Assembly: GCF_014204815.1 (NCBI RefSeq)
Contig: NZ_JACHMC010000001.1
Location: forward strand, 1,054,001-1,118,000
Direction of reading: 5' to 3'
Length of the DNA stretch: 64,000 bases
DNA from: Micrococcus flavus
GTDB taxonomy: Bacteria; Actinomycetota; Actinomycetes; Actinomycetales; Micrococcaceae
A program made the position numbers and the translations under genes. Of the stretch, positions 9,386 through 17,717 are shown piece after piece; the stretch's first letter is position 1; each line of letters begins with the position of its first letter. A model generated the notes under the pieces. The model searched no databases. It saw nothing but the letters and a program-made list of their open reading frames with translations, and had not been told where the DNA came from.

Positions 9386-10192
9386 TCAGGAGGAGCGGCT
9401 CGTGAGCCAGACCATGAAACCGACGAGCAGCGCGAGACCGGCCGTCCAGACGAACAGACCCTCGGCCACCGGGCCGATGGAGCCCAGCGCGAGGCCGCCC
9501 GGCGACCCGTTGTTCTCGATGGTCTTGAGGTAGGCGATGATGTCGCGCTTGTCCTCGGGCTTGAGGTTGGCGTCGGAGAACACGGGCATGTTCTGCGGGC
9601 CGGTCTCCATGGCCTCGTAGATGTGCTTCTCCGAGACGTCCTGCAGGCTCGGGGCATACTTGCCGCGCGTCAGGGCTCCTCCGGCGGCGGCGGCGTTGTG
9701 GCACATGGCGCAGTTGATGCGGAAGAGGTCGCCACCCTTGGCGACGTTCACGCCTTCGGCGTTGACGTCCAGGTACTGCTCCTCCGGCACGCCGGGTCCG
9801 GCGCCGAGCGAGGCCACGTAGGCGGCGAGCTGCGCGGTCTGCTCCTCGGAGAACTGGTTGGGCTTGCGCTGGGCCTGAGGGCCGTTCATCTGCATCGGCA
9901 TGCGGCCGGTGCCCACCTGGAAGTCGACGGAGGCGGCGCCGACACCTACAAGAGAGGGGCCCGCGGGGCCGCCGACGGCGCCCGTCCCGTGGCAGGACGC
10001 ACAGTTCGCGTTGAACAGCTTCTCGCCCTCAGAGATGTCATCAGCCGAGGCGGCCGCGGTGACCTGCGTGGCCGCCTGCGCCTGGTTCACGGTGCTCGCG
10101 ACGGAGTACAGTCCGCCGGTCACCAGGAGTCCCAGCAGGAGGAGCGCCAGCCCCATCAGGGGATGGCGTCGGTTCTGCGAAAGTGCCTTCAC
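9386..10192 (-). CDS. qcrC: diheme cytochrome c subunit QcrC
   Basis: 268-residue membrane-anchored cytochrome with two CxxCH sites, CASCH and CAMCH, typical of the actinobacterial cytochrome cc that replaces soluble cytochrome c in the bc1-aa3 supercomplex. An N-terminal signal-anchor helix follows the basic start, and a C-terminal helix lies near the end (WTAGLALLVGFMVWL). Start GTG 10192 is chosen: it begins directly before the basic segment of the signal and has AGGAAA upstream. The open frame beyond it (to 10393) reads through low-complexity residues in the gap before ctaE. Confidence 0.94.
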   Translation of the reverse strand: MKALSQNRRHPLMGLALLLLGLLVTGGLYSVASTVNQAQAATQVTAAASADDISEGEKLFNANCASCHGTGAVGGPAGPSLVGVGAASVDFQVGTGRMPMQMNGPQAQRKPNQFSEEQTAQLAAYVASLGAGPGVPEEQYLDVNAEGVNVAKGGDLFRINCAMCHNAAAAGGALTRGKYAPSLQDVSEKHIYEAMETGPQNMPVFSDANLKPEDKRDIIAYLKTIENNGSPGGLALGSIGPVAEGLFVWTAGLALLVGFMVWLTSRSS

Positions 10193-10277
10193 GGGGTTTC
10201 CTATCGTGTGTCTTCCGGGCGGGGGCGCTGGCGCCCCGTCAGTGCCCGTACCTCTGGTCGGTGCGGTGGGGGGCGTC

Positions 10278-10916
10278 TTACTTGAGGAAGTAGACGATGA
10301 AGAAGAGGGCGATCCAGACGACGTCGACGAAGTGCCAGTAATAGGACACGACGATCGCGGACGTGGCCTCGTGGTGGCCGAAGCGACGGGCAAGGAAGGC
10401 GCGTCCGATGATGAAGAGGAACGCGATGAGGCCGCCGGTCACGTGGATCGCGTGGAAGCCGGTGGTGATGTAGAACGCCGAGCCGTACGCGTGGGCGGCG
10501 ATCGTCACGCCCTCGGTCACCAGGGTGGCGTACTCGAAGGCCTGCACGGCCACGAACACGGAGCCCATGATGAAGGTGAGGATGAACCACTCCACCATGC
10601 CCCAGCTCTTGAAGGAGAACAGGCCGCCGGTGCGGCGGGGCTGGAGGCGCTCGGCGGCGAGGACGCCGAACTGGGCGGTGAAGGAGGAGAGGACCAGGAT
10701 CGCGGTGTTGACGGCCGCGAGGGGCACGTTGAGGATCGCGGTGTTCTCCGCCCACAGCTCCGGCGACGTGGAGCGCAGCGTGAAGTACATGGCGAAGAGC
10801 CCACCGAAGAACATGAGCTCGCTGGCAAGCCACACCATGGTTCCGACCTGGACCATGTTCGGCCGGCTCGGGAGCCCCGTGGTGGGCGTGTGGAGAGTGG
10901 AGGTTGCAGTGGTCAC
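10278..10916 (-). CDS. ctaE: cytochrome c oxidase subunit III
   Basis: 212-residue membrane subunit III of the aa3 oxidase, five helices, first gene of the ctaE-qcrC-qcrA-qcrB operon. GTG 10916 is chosen because a CATAAT -10 box ends 6 nt before it, predicting a leaderless mRNA, and because homologues start at this position. An upstream in-frame ATG near 10944 would lie inside the promoter. The divergent trpD start is 183 bp away, the same neighbour as in mycobacteria. Confidence 0.95.
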   Translation of the reverse strand: MTTATSTLHTPTTGLPSRPNMVQVGTMVWLASELMFFGGLFAMYFTLRSTSPELWAENTAILNVPLAAVNTAILVLSSFTAQFGVLAAERLQPRRTGGLFSFKSWGMVEWFILTFIMGSVFVAVQAFEYATLVTEGVTIAAHAYGSAFYITTGFHAIHVTGGLIAFLFIIGRAFLARRFGHHEATSAIVVSYYWHFVDVVWIALFFIVYFLK

Positions 10917-10922
10917 CCATCC

Positions 10923-10928
10923 ATTATG
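10923..10928 (-). promoter_or_regulatory. leaderless -10 box of ctaE
   Basis: CATAAT on the minus strand, five of six bases of TATAAT, ends 6 nt before GTG 10916. Transcription would begin at the start codon. Confidence 0.6.
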
Positions 10929-11086
10929 GCCCCAAACACGTGCCATCGGGTAACCAGAACGTATCGTGTCGCGCCACGTCCGAAGCCTCCCAGCGACCAT
11001 CTCGGGGAGAACCCGGGGCGGATGTCCAGCATGCGTCCAGGTCGGCCGCCATCCGTCGCACGCCCTGCGGTCCCGCCCCTCGGGGA

Positions 11087-11092
11087 TAGGGT
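11087..11092 (+). promoter_or_regulatory. leaderless -10 box of trpD
   Basis: TAGGGT ends 6 nt before GTG 11099 and no Shine-Dalgarno sequence is present. Confidence 0.6.
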
Positions 11093-11098
11093 CCAGGG

Positions 11099-12157
11099 GT
11101 GAGCACTGCAGACGAGAACCGCGAGATCCCGGATGCCACATGGCCGGAGGTGTTCCGCCGGCTGACGCTGGGGGAGGATCTGGACGACCGCACGGCCGCC
11201 TGGGCCATGGGGGAGATGATGTCCGGCGATGCCACCGAGGCCCAGGTGGGGGCGTTCCTGCTGGCCCTGGCCGCCAAAGGCGAGACCGTCGCCGAGCTGC
11301 GCGGACTCACCGACGCCATGGTGGCCAGGGCTCGACCCGTCCACGTGCAGGGGGAGACGCTGGACATCGTGGGCACGGGCGGCGACCGTCTGGGCACGGT
11401 GAACCTGTCCACCATGTCCTCGCTCGTGGCCGCCGGCGCCGGGGCCCGCGTGGTCAAGCACGGCAACCGCGGGGCGTCCTCGACCGCGGGCGCCGCGGAC
11501 GTGATCGAGGCGCTGGGCGTGGACCTGTCCATGCCCAGTGAGAAGGCCGAGGAGTGCGCAGAGGCGGTCGGCATCACCTTCCTCTTCGCGCAGAACTACC
11601 ACCCGTCCATGAAGTACGTCGCCCCGGTGCGCAAGCAGCTCGGCGTGCCCACGGTGTTCAACTTCCTCGGCCCGCTCAGCAACCCCGCCCAGGTCACCGC
11701 TCAGGCGCTCGGGTGCTCGAACGAGGTCATGGTTCCGCTGCTGGCGCAGGTCCTCGCCGACCGCGGAGTGCGCGGCTTCGTCTTCCGGGGCTCGGACGGC
11801 CGCGACAAGATCACCACGTCCGGGCCCTCCACCGTCATGGAGGTGCGCGGCGGGGTCACGGCCCATGAGCTGGACCCCCGCGACCTCGGCGTGGGACTGA
11901 CATCGGTCGAGGCCCTCGCGGGCCGGGACGGCGCGTACAACGCGACGATCGTCCGGGCACTGCTCGCGGGGGACAGGGGGCCGGTGCGGGACGCCGTGCT
12001 GCTCAACGCGGCTGCGGGGTTGACCGCATGGGACGGCGAGGCCGAGGGGCCGTTGATGGACCGCCTCGCCCGGAACATGGAGCGCGCCACCGAGTCGATC
12101 GACTCCGGCGCCGCGGCGGACGTCCTGGACCGCTGGGTCCGCTTCAGTCGCAGCTGA
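11099..12157 (+). CDS. trpD: anthranilate phosphoribosyltransferase
   Basis: 352-residue enzyme transferring phosphoribose from PRPP to anthranilate, the second committed step of tryptophan synthesis. The GTGGD PRPP motif, [16 protein letters not shown] and [10 protein letters not shown] segments are all present in family order. Start GTG 11099 follows a TAGGGT box with 6-nt spacing. The gene stands alone, away from other trp genes, next to ctaE as in mycobacteria. It converges on the Lrp-type gene at 12239. Confidence 0.96.
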   Translation: MSTADENREIPDATWPEVFRRLTLGEDLDDRTAAWAMGEMMSGDATEAQVGAFLLALAAKGETVAELRGLTDAMVARARPVHVQGETLDIVGTGGDRLGTVNLSTMSSLVAAGAGARVVKHGNRGASSTAGAADVIEALGVDLSMPSEKAEECAEAVGITFLFAQNYHPSMKYVAPVRKQLGVPTVFNFLGPLSNPAQVTAQALGCSNEVMVPLLAQVLADRGVRGFVFRGSDGRDKITTSGPSTVMEVRGGVTAHELDPRDLGVGLTSVEALAGRDGAYNATIVRALLAGDRGPVRDAVLLNAAAGLTAWDGEAEGPLMDRLARNMERATESIDSGAAADVLDRWVRFSRS

Positions 12158-12238
12158 CCGCGGCGCGGTCCACCACGACGCCGGCCCGGCCCGAGGATCG
12201 CACCTCGCCCGGGGCCGTCGTCGGGTCTGCGCAGGCGG

Positions 12239-12520
12239 TCAGCCGTCGAACCCCAGGGCCCAGCCCTCGCCGAGGTCCTCGGACGAGTACGTGCGGAACG
12301 CGAGCATCGTCTCCGTGTCCTGGATCCCCTCGACCTTGGAGAGCTGATCGGCGATGACGTCGCTCAGGTCCTCGTAGTGCTTCAGGCGGACCATGGCCAC
12401 GAGGTCCCACGCGCCGGTGACCGAGTAGACGGAGCTCACTCCGTCCAGCGCGGCCAGCGTCTGCGCCGTCTCCGGGATGGAGGACTTGTCGGTCTTGATC
12501 ATCACGATTGCCGTGACCAT
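12239..12520 (-). CDS. Lrp/AsnC ligand-binding (RAM) domain protein
   Basis: 93-residue stand-alone effector domain of the Lrp/AsnC family with no DNA-binding HTH. The alpha/beta pattern runs from AIVMIKTD through VYSVTGAWDLVAMVRL to ETMLAFRTY. Such short proteins form the same oligomers as full Lrp regulators and may modulate them or act alone as amino-acid sensors; function here is not readable. ATG 12520 has GGAAGG 8-10 nt upstream. It lies 25 nt after the DUF3054 gene on the same strand, so the two are probably cotranscribed. Confidence 0.85.
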   Translation of the reverse strand: MVTAIVMIKTDKSSIPETAQTLAALDGVSSVYSVTGAWDLVAMVRLKHYEDLSDVIADQLSKVEGIQDTETMLAFRTYSSEDLGEGWALGFDG

Positions 12521-12545
12521 GAGGTGCCTTCCGTCGGGGCCGGGG

Positions 12546-12989
12546 TCACCTCGATCCTAGGGCGCGGGAGACCGCCCGACGGCCCAGGAGGACCAGCGCG
12601 AGCACTGAGGCCGCGACCAGGATGAAGGACAGCGGGGCACCGCCCAGGCCCCACCACACGCGCAGGAAGAGTCCGAGCCCGAGGGTGGTCAGCCACACGA
12701 CGATGCCGTGGGGCCACAGGCGGTCCCAGGAACGGGGGAACCATGTCAGGAGCGAGCCGGCGAGGAGACCCACGAGGAAGGGTGAGGCGGTCATGAGGAG
12801 ACCCGCGAGCCCGTCGGTGGTGCTGTGCTCCTGGCGGCCGACGGCCACGAATCCGACGACGAGGGCCAGGTCCACTCCGAACGCCAGCCAGGGCCGTGTC
12901 GACCGACGGGCCGGCGGTCGGCCGCTGCGCGGACGGGGATCAGGGTGGGGGTCTGGGGAGGAGGAAGACGTGGTGCGGGCGGTGTCCAT
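12546..12989 (-). CDS. DUF3054 family membrane protein
   Basis: 147-residue protein with a polar, proline-rich N-terminus and four predicted membrane helices (about 40-55, 68-88, 95-115 and 120-140). The pattern matches DUF3054, a conserved actinobacterial and haloarchaeal membrane family of unknown function. ATG 12989 is preferred to ATG 13007 because a GAGAAT box ends 6 nt before it; the alternative adds six residues. It is divergent from the HTH gene at 13084. Confidence 0.75.
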   Translation of the reverse strand: MDTARTTSSSSPDPHPDPRPRSGRPPARRSTRPWLAFGVDLALVVGFVAVGRQEHSTTDGLAGLLMTASPFLVGLLAGSLLTWFPRSWDRLWPHGIVVWLTTLGLGLFLRVWWGLGGAPLSFILVAASVLALVLLGRRAVSRALGSR

Positions 12990-12995
12990 GCGTCG

Positions 12996-13001
12996 ATTCT
13001 C
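12996..13001 (-). promoter_or_regulatory. candidate leaderless -10 box of the DUF3054 gene
   Basis: GAGAAT on the minus strand, 6 nt before ATG 12989. It is a weaker match to TANNNT than most in this window. Confidence 0.3.
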
Positions 13002-13083
13002 GGGCATCGCCGCGCAGCGCGGCCGAGCACCCTCTATGGTGGGCCCATAGGACAAGGCCCAGTCATTGTCATAGGAGGAGACG

Positions 13084-13719
13084 GTGTTCCACGTCGCGTT
13101 GTGCGGGCCGAAGGGGGAGAACGTCGCGCTGCTCGATGCATTGAACGGCAGGGGAGCGGCGGGCAGTACGACGGCCCCGTTCCGAACCGTCCAGGTCGAC
13201 GGCATCGGCGGGGACGTCCTCGTCGGCCGCATGGCGGGAGGGGCGGATGCCGTCGGGGTGCTGCTGAGCGCCGTGCGGTCCCGGCGATGGATCGGCGCGC
13301 TCGTGGTCGTCGGGCGGACGGACACGGTCGGCGCGCCCCCCGACGGCAGCGCGGAGGCACCGTGCGAGACGGGGCACGCCCTGGTGCGCGCGGCCCGTCG
13401 CAGCGGACGCACCGCGGTGGCGCTGTCCGGCGCAGCAACGGAGAGGGCCGCCGGGGATGCCGGCCTGCAGTCGGACCTGCGGTCCGTGGAGGCCACCCTG
13501 GATCTGATCGCCGTGCTCGAGGCGCGGCGTTCGGCGCCGCAGCAGTCCGCGGGGCGGCTCGTCGACGCCGGCCTCAGCCAGCGGGAGGCGGCGGTCGAGC
13601 TGGGGGTGAGCCAGCAGGCCGTGCACTCACGGCTGCGGAACGGTCTGTGGAACGAGACGCGCCTGGCCCTGGATGGGCTCCTGCCGATCCTGGAACGACT
13701 GGGGCGCACGGGGGACTGA
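13084..13719 (+). CDS. unidentified protein with C-terminal helix-turn-helix
   Basis: 211 residues, not assigned to a family with confidence. The N-terminal ~120 residues look like a small alpha/beta domain with hydrophobic strands (FHVALCGP, ADAVGVLLSAV, IGALVVVGR). The C-terminal part carries a clear HTH (LSQREAAVELGVSQQAVHS, about residues 163-181) followed by a leucine-rich tail, an arrangement reminiscent of SatD-like proteins. GTG 13084 has a strong AGGAGGA site 7-13 nt upstream, unlike its leaderless neighbours. The 94 bp between it and the divergent DUF3054 gene contain CTATGG/CCATAG inverted repeats near 13033-13049, a possible operator. Confidence 0.7.
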   Translation: MFHVALCGPKGENVALLDALNGRGAAGSTTAPFRTVQVDGIGGDVLVGRMAGGADAVGVLLSAVRSRRWIGALVVVGRTDTVGAPPDGSAEAPCETGHALVRAARRSGRTAVALSGAATERAAGDAGLQSDLRSVEATLDLIAVLEARRSAPQQSAGRLVDAGLSQREAAVELGVSQQAVHSRLRNGLWNETRLALDGLLPILERLGRTGD

Positions 13720-13753
13720 CCCCCGTGCGCCCCGGTCGGGGTCCGTCAGCCCG

Positions 13754-15370
13754 TCACTGGGTGGTCGTGTCCGCCGCGTCGTCCTCGGGCAGCTGCTCGT
13801 GCTGCACCACCTGCTCCTCGGCCGGGCGGCCGTCCTCGGACTCCACCATGATCCGGGTGATCTCGGCAGCGATCTCCGGACCGGGCACGCCCCAGCCGTC
13901 CTCGTAGCCGTACACCTCGCGGAGGGAGACATGCGTGCGGGTGTGCTCCACGAAGTCGACGTCGTCGGGTCCGAGCAGGCCCGGATGGGGGACGCCCGCC
14001 GCCTCCGAGACCTTGAGCAGGTCTCGACGGAGGGTCTGGACGTAGCGGGCCAGTCGCGGCGCCTTGTCCTCGGGGACGAGACCCCGCGAGAGCCAAGGAT
14101 TCTGCGTCGCGACTCCGGCCGGGCACTTGTCCGTCTGGCACTTCTGCGCCTGGATGCAGCCGATGGCCAGCATGGCCTCACGCGCCACGTGGATCATGTC
14201 CACGCCGAGGGCGAAGGCGACGATCGCGTTGTCCGGCAGACCGAGCTTGCCCGCGCCGATCCAGGTGACACGGTCCTGGAGGCCGCGCGAGGCGAAGATC
14301 GAGTAGACCTCGGTGAACGCCACCCGGAACGGGAAGGCCACGCTGTCGGAGAAGGTCAGGGGAGCGGCGCCGGTGCCGCCCTCGCCGCCGTCGATGGTGA
14401 TGAAGTCGACCCCGCGGCTGCCGTCGGCCATCAGTTCCGCGAGCTCCACCCAGAAGTCACGCTCGCCCACGGCGGACTTGATGCCCACGGGGAGGCCGGT
14501 GCGGTCAGCGACCATCTCGACGAAGTCGAGCATCTCGTCCACGGACGAGAACGCGGAGTGCCGCGACGGGCTGGCGACGTCCTTGCCCTCCTCGACGCCG
14601 CGGATCCGCGCGATCTCCTCCGTCACCTTGGCGCCCGGCAGGTGCCCTCCGAGGCCCGGCTTGGCGCCCTGGCTGAGCTTGATCTCGATGGCGCGCACGG
14701 GGGCGGACTCGACGACGTCGGCGAGGCGGTCGAGGTCGAAGTTGCCCTGCGCGTCGCGGCAGCCGAAGTAGCCGGTGCCGATCTGCAGGATGAGCTCGCC
14801 GCCCTGGCGGTGGTGGTCGGAGAGGCCGCCTTCGCCCGTGTTGTGCAGGAAGCCGGCGAGGGCCGCGCCCTGGTTGATGGCGGAGATGGCCTGCGCGCTG
14901 AGCGAGCCGAAGGACATGGCGGACACGTTCACCACGGACGCCGGGCGGAACGCGTGGCGGCGACCCCGAGGACCCCCGAGCACCTTGGCGCTCGGCAGGG
15001 TCTGGGACGGGTCCAGCGCCAGGGCGGACAGCGGGGCCACGGTCGAGAACGTCCGGTGCTTGACCACCGGGTACGTGGTGTTCTCCACATCGTTGTCCGT
15101 GCCGAACCCGAAGTAGTTGTTGGCTCCCTTGGCGGACGAGTACACCCAGCTGCGCTGGTCGCGGCTGAACGGGCGTTCCTCGTTGTTGCTGGCCACGATG
15201 TACTGGCGCAGCTCGGGGCCGATGCGCTCAAGCGCGTAGCGGGCGCGCGCGAGCACCGGGAAGTTGCGGAGCAGCGTGTGCTGCTTCTGGAACACGTCGT
15301 TCACGGCGACGCCGGTGACTCCGGCGGCGAGGGTGGAGGCCGCCGCGGCGGCGAGGGTCTTCGGGTTCAT
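13754..15370 (-). CDS. FMN-binding glutamate-synthase-like protein
   Basis: 538 residues. An N-terminal hydrophobic helix (residues 4-22) is followed by the alpha-subunit-like FMN domain of glutamate synthase: SAMSFGSLSAQAISA, GEGGLSDHH, QGAKPGLGGHLPG, DFITIDGGEGGTGAAP and the cysteine cluster GCIQAQKCQTDKCPAGVA that would bind the 3Fe-4S centre. It lacks the glutaminase domain, so it cannot be a complete GOGAT; related stand-alone proteins are membrane-associated oxidoreductases of unclear substrate. ATG 15370 is preferred over 15388: it begins just before the helix and a CAGAGT box lies 6 nt upstream. Confidence 0.88.
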   Translation of the reverse strand: MNPKTLAAAAASTLAAGVTGVAVNDVFQKQHTLLRNFPVLARARYALERIGPELRQYIVASNNEERPFSRDQRSWVYSSAKGANNYFGFGTDNDVENTTYPVVKHRTFSTVAPLSALALDPSQTLPSAKVLGGPRGRRHAFRPASVVNVSAMSFGSLSAQAISAINQGAALAGFLHNTGEGGLSDHHRQGGELILQIGTGYFGCRDAQGNFDLDRLADVVESAPVRAIEIKLSQGAKPGLGGHLPGAKVTEEIARIRGVEEGKDVASPSRHSAFSSVDEMLDFVEMVADRTGLPVGIKSAVGERDFWVELAELMADGSRGVDFITIDGGEGGTGAAPLTFSDSVAFPFRVAFTEVYSIFASRGLQDRVTWIGAGKLGLPDNAIVAFALGVDMIHVAREAMLAIGCIQAQKCQTDKCPAGVATQNPWLSRGLVPEDKAPRLARYVQTLRRDLLKVSEAAGVPHPGLLGPDDVDFVEHTRTHVSLREVYGYEDGWGVPGPEIAAEITRIMVESEDGRPAEEQVVQHEQLPEDDAADTTTQ

Positions 15371-15376
15371 GCGCCC

Positions 15377-15382
15377 ACTCTG
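15377..15382 (-). promoter_or_regulatory. candidate leaderless -10 box of the glutamate-synthase-like gene
   Basis: CAGAGT on the minus strand ends 6 nt before ATG 15370. It deviates from TANNNT at the first base. Confidence 0.3.
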
Positions 15383-15460
15383 CGCCACAGCGGAGCGGTC
15401 AGCCAGTCGCGATGCGCGGGAGGAGTCGGGTCGGGGGAGCCGCCACGCGGCTTAGTTGAC

Positions 15461-15474
15461 ATAATGCCTATTAT
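15461..15474. promoter_or_regulatory. AT-rich palindrome, candidate operator
   Basis: ATAATGCCTATTAT is an interrupted palindrome (ATAAT/ATTAT arms), conspicuous in 73% GC DNA. It is preceded on the + strand by an exact TTGACA (15456-15461). It lies about 90 bp upstream of the glutamate-synthase-like gene. On the minus strand it reads GATAAT-AGG-CATTAT, resembling half-sites of Fur-family boxes; that comparison is inference. Confidence 0.4.
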
Positions 15475-15498
15475 CGGCGAACTTGGCACCCTGCACGT

Positions 15499-15525
15499 GG
15501 GCGCGGATTCCGACGTGCCGCGCCC
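15499..15525 (-). terminator. hairpin after alpha/beta hydrolase gene
   Basis: An 8-bp GC stem (15499-15506 with 15518-15525) lies 24 nt past the hydrolase stop on the minus strand. Confidence 0.4.
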
Positions 15526-15549
15526 TTGGCCAGTCTGTAGGTCGGCCCG

Positions 15550-16335
15550 TCACCCGACGACGTCGTCCAGCCACCGGGCCGTGCGACGCGGCCAGTCCCG
15601 CGTGTCGTCCGGGGTGCGCGCCACCATCAGCTCACTGCCGCGGATGAGTGCCTGGAGCTGTTCGGCCGTGCTCAGCGGATGCGTGACGTCCTCCACCCAG
15701 GCCTGGATCAGCACCGGCATCTCCAGGGCCGCGAGGTCGGCCGGAGCTGGCAGGTCGCTCAGCGCCGCCCCGCGGTAGACGGACGGCAGCAGCCGCTCGG
15801 TGACCTCGGGTGTAGTGTCGTCCGGCCCGAGGGCCGCCGGCGCCCGCACGTGCGCGGCCTGCGCCGCACCGAGGAACCTGTGCAGACCATGTGTCTCCAC
15901 GGCCCGGGCCGCCGCCTCGTACGTCCCGGCCTTCGCGGCACGCGTGGACCAGGCGGTCGGCGGCAGCGTCAGCACCAGCGCACGGAACCGCTCCGGCTCG
16001 CGCACGGCCAGGTGCATCAGCGTCCCGGACCCCATGGACACGCCCGCGCCGACCACCGACTCTCCGGGGGCGACGTCGTCGAGCAGCTCGGCGAGGTCGC
16101 TCGCCAGGGCGCTCCACCGGTAGTCCTCGGGCACGGGCCGCCCCGTGGACCGACCGTGCCCGCGGGCGTCGTACGCCAGCACCCGGCGATCCCCCAGCTC
16201 CCGGGTGACGTCCACCCCCAGCAGCGCGTCGCGTCGCCGGGAGGAGGTCAGCCCGTGCAGACGCACCACCGTGGGCCCGCGCATGCCGACCGTCGAGTGG
16301 TCCAGGACCGCCCCGGACGTCTCGAACCGTGCCAT
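15550..16335 (-). CDS. alpha/beta hydrolase
   Basis: 261-residue alpha/beta-hydrolase-fold protein. An HGLTSSRRRD oxyanion-side segment, YDARGHGRS, and the nucleophile elbow GVSMGS (Ser near residue 100) are visible. The late Asp and His are probably in the QAWVEDVTHPLS region. Substrate is not predictable; similar proteins are annotated as haloperoxidase- or esterase-like. ATG 16335 has GAGGAGG about 8 nt upstream. It is divergent from the condensation-domain gene at 16380. Confidence 0.85.
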   Translation of the reverse strand: MARFETSGAVLDHSTVGMRGPTVVRLHGLTSSRRRDALLGVDVTRELGDRRVLAYDARGHGRSTGRPVPEDYRWSALASDLAELLDDVAPGESVVGAGVSMGSGTLMHLAVREPERFRALVLTLPPTAWSTRAAKAGTYEAAARAVETHGLHRFLGAAQAAHVRAPAALGPDDTTPEVTERLLPSVYRGAALSDLPAPADLAALEMPVLIQAWVEDVTHPLSTAEQLQALIRGSELMVARTPDDTRDWPRRTARWLDDVVG

Positions 16336-16367
16336 TCCGGGCCTCCTCGGTGCTCTCGCCAGCGCCC

Positions 16368-16373
16368 TAGACT
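16368..16373 (+). promoter_or_regulatory. leaderless -10 box of condensation-domain gene
   Basis: TAGACT ends 6 nt before ATG 16380. Confidence 0.6.
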
Positions 16374-16379
16374 AGCGCC

Positions 16380-17693
16380 ATGCGCCTGACCAACGTGGCC
16401 CACCTGCGCCTGCCGTTCGGTCCCCTGTGGACGTATCGGCTCGAGGTCGGCTCCCCCGGCGCGGCACTCCCCCTGTCCGCGGACCAGGCCCGGCACGTCG
16501 GCGAGGGCCCGCGGGCGGGCTCCTGGATGGCCCTGGCCCTCCGGTTGCCCGCGCCCGTCCAGCGCGAGGTCCTCTCCCGCGCGTGGCACGCGGTGGTCGA
16601 GCGGCACGGCACCCTGCGCACGGTCGCCCTCCTCGACGACGACGGCGTGCCCTCCCTGCACGAGGTCCCCGTCCTCGGCGGGGCCTGGGTGGAGCACCCG
16701 GTGCGGGCGGGCCAGCCGATGCACGTGGCCGTCCGGCGCCTGCTCGACGAGGCCTGCTCACCCGAGCAGACCCCGTCCCATCGGCTCAGCGTCATCGAGA
16801 CGATGGACGGGCCCGTGGTGCTGATCGCGTCGGACCACGCGCACGTGGACATGTGGAGCTTCCTCGTGCTGCTGCGGGACCTCCTGGACGCCGTGCAGGC
16901 CCTGCGGGAGGGACGGGACCCGGCACTGGGGACGGCGCCGTCCTTCGGGGAGCACACGGTCCTGCAGGCCGAGCGGCCCGCCCCGTCCCCGGAGGAGGCC
17001 GCCCGCTGGCACGGGATGCTCCAGGAGTGCGGGGGCCACTTCCCGGTGTTCCCCCTGCCGCTCGGGGCGGACTCCCCCGTCCCGGAGCGGGTGGAGGTGC
17101 GGGACGTGCTCGACGTGGTCGGCAACGAGGCGCTGGCCGACGCGGCGGCCGGCCAGGGCGTCTCCTCGCTCGCCCTCGTGGTCTCCGTGCTCGCCGAGGT
17201 CACCGGGCGCCTGGCCGGGTCCCCGCTGCGCGCCCTCTTCCCCGTGCACACGCGGCTGGATCCGCGCTGGCACGACTCGGTGGGCTGGTTCATCGCGAAC
17301 TCCGTGCTCGCCCCCGCGTCCGCCTGCGCCGCGGACGCGGCCGCCGCCGTGCGGGAGGCCGTGCGCCTCGGACGTCCGCGCCTCGACCCGGTGCTGTCCC
17401 GCTACCCCGACGCCGGCGCCGTCCCCGGCATGTTCGCCCTCTCCTGGCTGGACCTGCGCCGGCTGCCGGTGGCGGTGGACTCGCGGCGGGTGCAGGCCGA
17501 GCTGGTGAGCGCGCGGATCCGGACGGACAACGTGATGGTGTGGTTCGTCTCGGACGGCACCGGGCTGCACCTGCGGTGCCGCTATCCGGACACGGACACC
17601 GCGCGCGCCTCGGTGGGCACCTGGCTCGACGCCGTGGTGGCCGGGGTGCGCGAGCGCGCCGTCGGCCCCGCCGCGCCGCCGGCAGGCCGCTGA
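16380..17693 (+). CDS. stand-alone condensation-domain (acyltransferase-like) protein
   Basis: 437 residues with the two-lobed fold of the NRPS condensation / PapA acyltransferase superfamily. The catalytic motif HHxxxDG appears as DHAHVDMW (residues 152-159): the catalytic-position His153 and Asp157 are kept, but the preceding His and following Gly are changed. A later segment around GWFIANSVLAP matches the floor-loop region. No carrier protein or adenylation domain lies nearby, so it is probably a free-standing acyl- or peptidyl-transferase, possibly in lipid or pigment modification (inference). The C-rich tandem CCCCCGG repeats right after the stop (about 17695-17715) separate it from the convergent flavoprotein gene. 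Confidence 0.72.
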   Translation: MRLTNVAHLRLPFGPLWTYRLEVGSPGAALPLSADQARHVGEGPRAGSWMALALRLPAPVQREVLSRAWHAVVERHGTLRTVALLDDDGVPSLHEVPVLGGAWVEHPVRAGQPMHVAVRRLLDEACSPEQTPSHRLSVIETMDGPVVLIASDHAHVDMWSFLVLLRDLLDAVQALREGRDPALGTAPSFGEHTVLQAERPAPSPEEAARWHGMLQECGGHFPVFPLPLGADSPVPERVEVRDVLDVVGNEALADAAAGQGVSSLALVVSVLAEVTGRLAGSPLRALFPVHTRLDPRWHDSVGWFIANSVLAPASACAADAAAAVREAVRLGRPRLDPVLSRYPDAGAVPGMFALSWLDLRRLPVAVDSRRVQAELVSARIRTDNVMVWFVSDGTGLHLRCRYPDTDTARASVGTWLDAVVAGVRERAVGPAAPPAGR

Positions 17694-17717
17694 ACCCCCG
17701 GCCCCCCGGCCCCCCGG

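Noticed and set aside
12156-12170. Small hairpin between trpD and the Lrp-type gene
   Set aside because: Only a 6-bp stem with a 3-nt loop overlapping the trpD stop; too weak to call a terminator.
17695-17717. CCCCCGG tandem repeat after the condensation-domain gene
   Set aside because: Only three units, within a 25-bp intergenic space; more likely compositional than a functional repeat.
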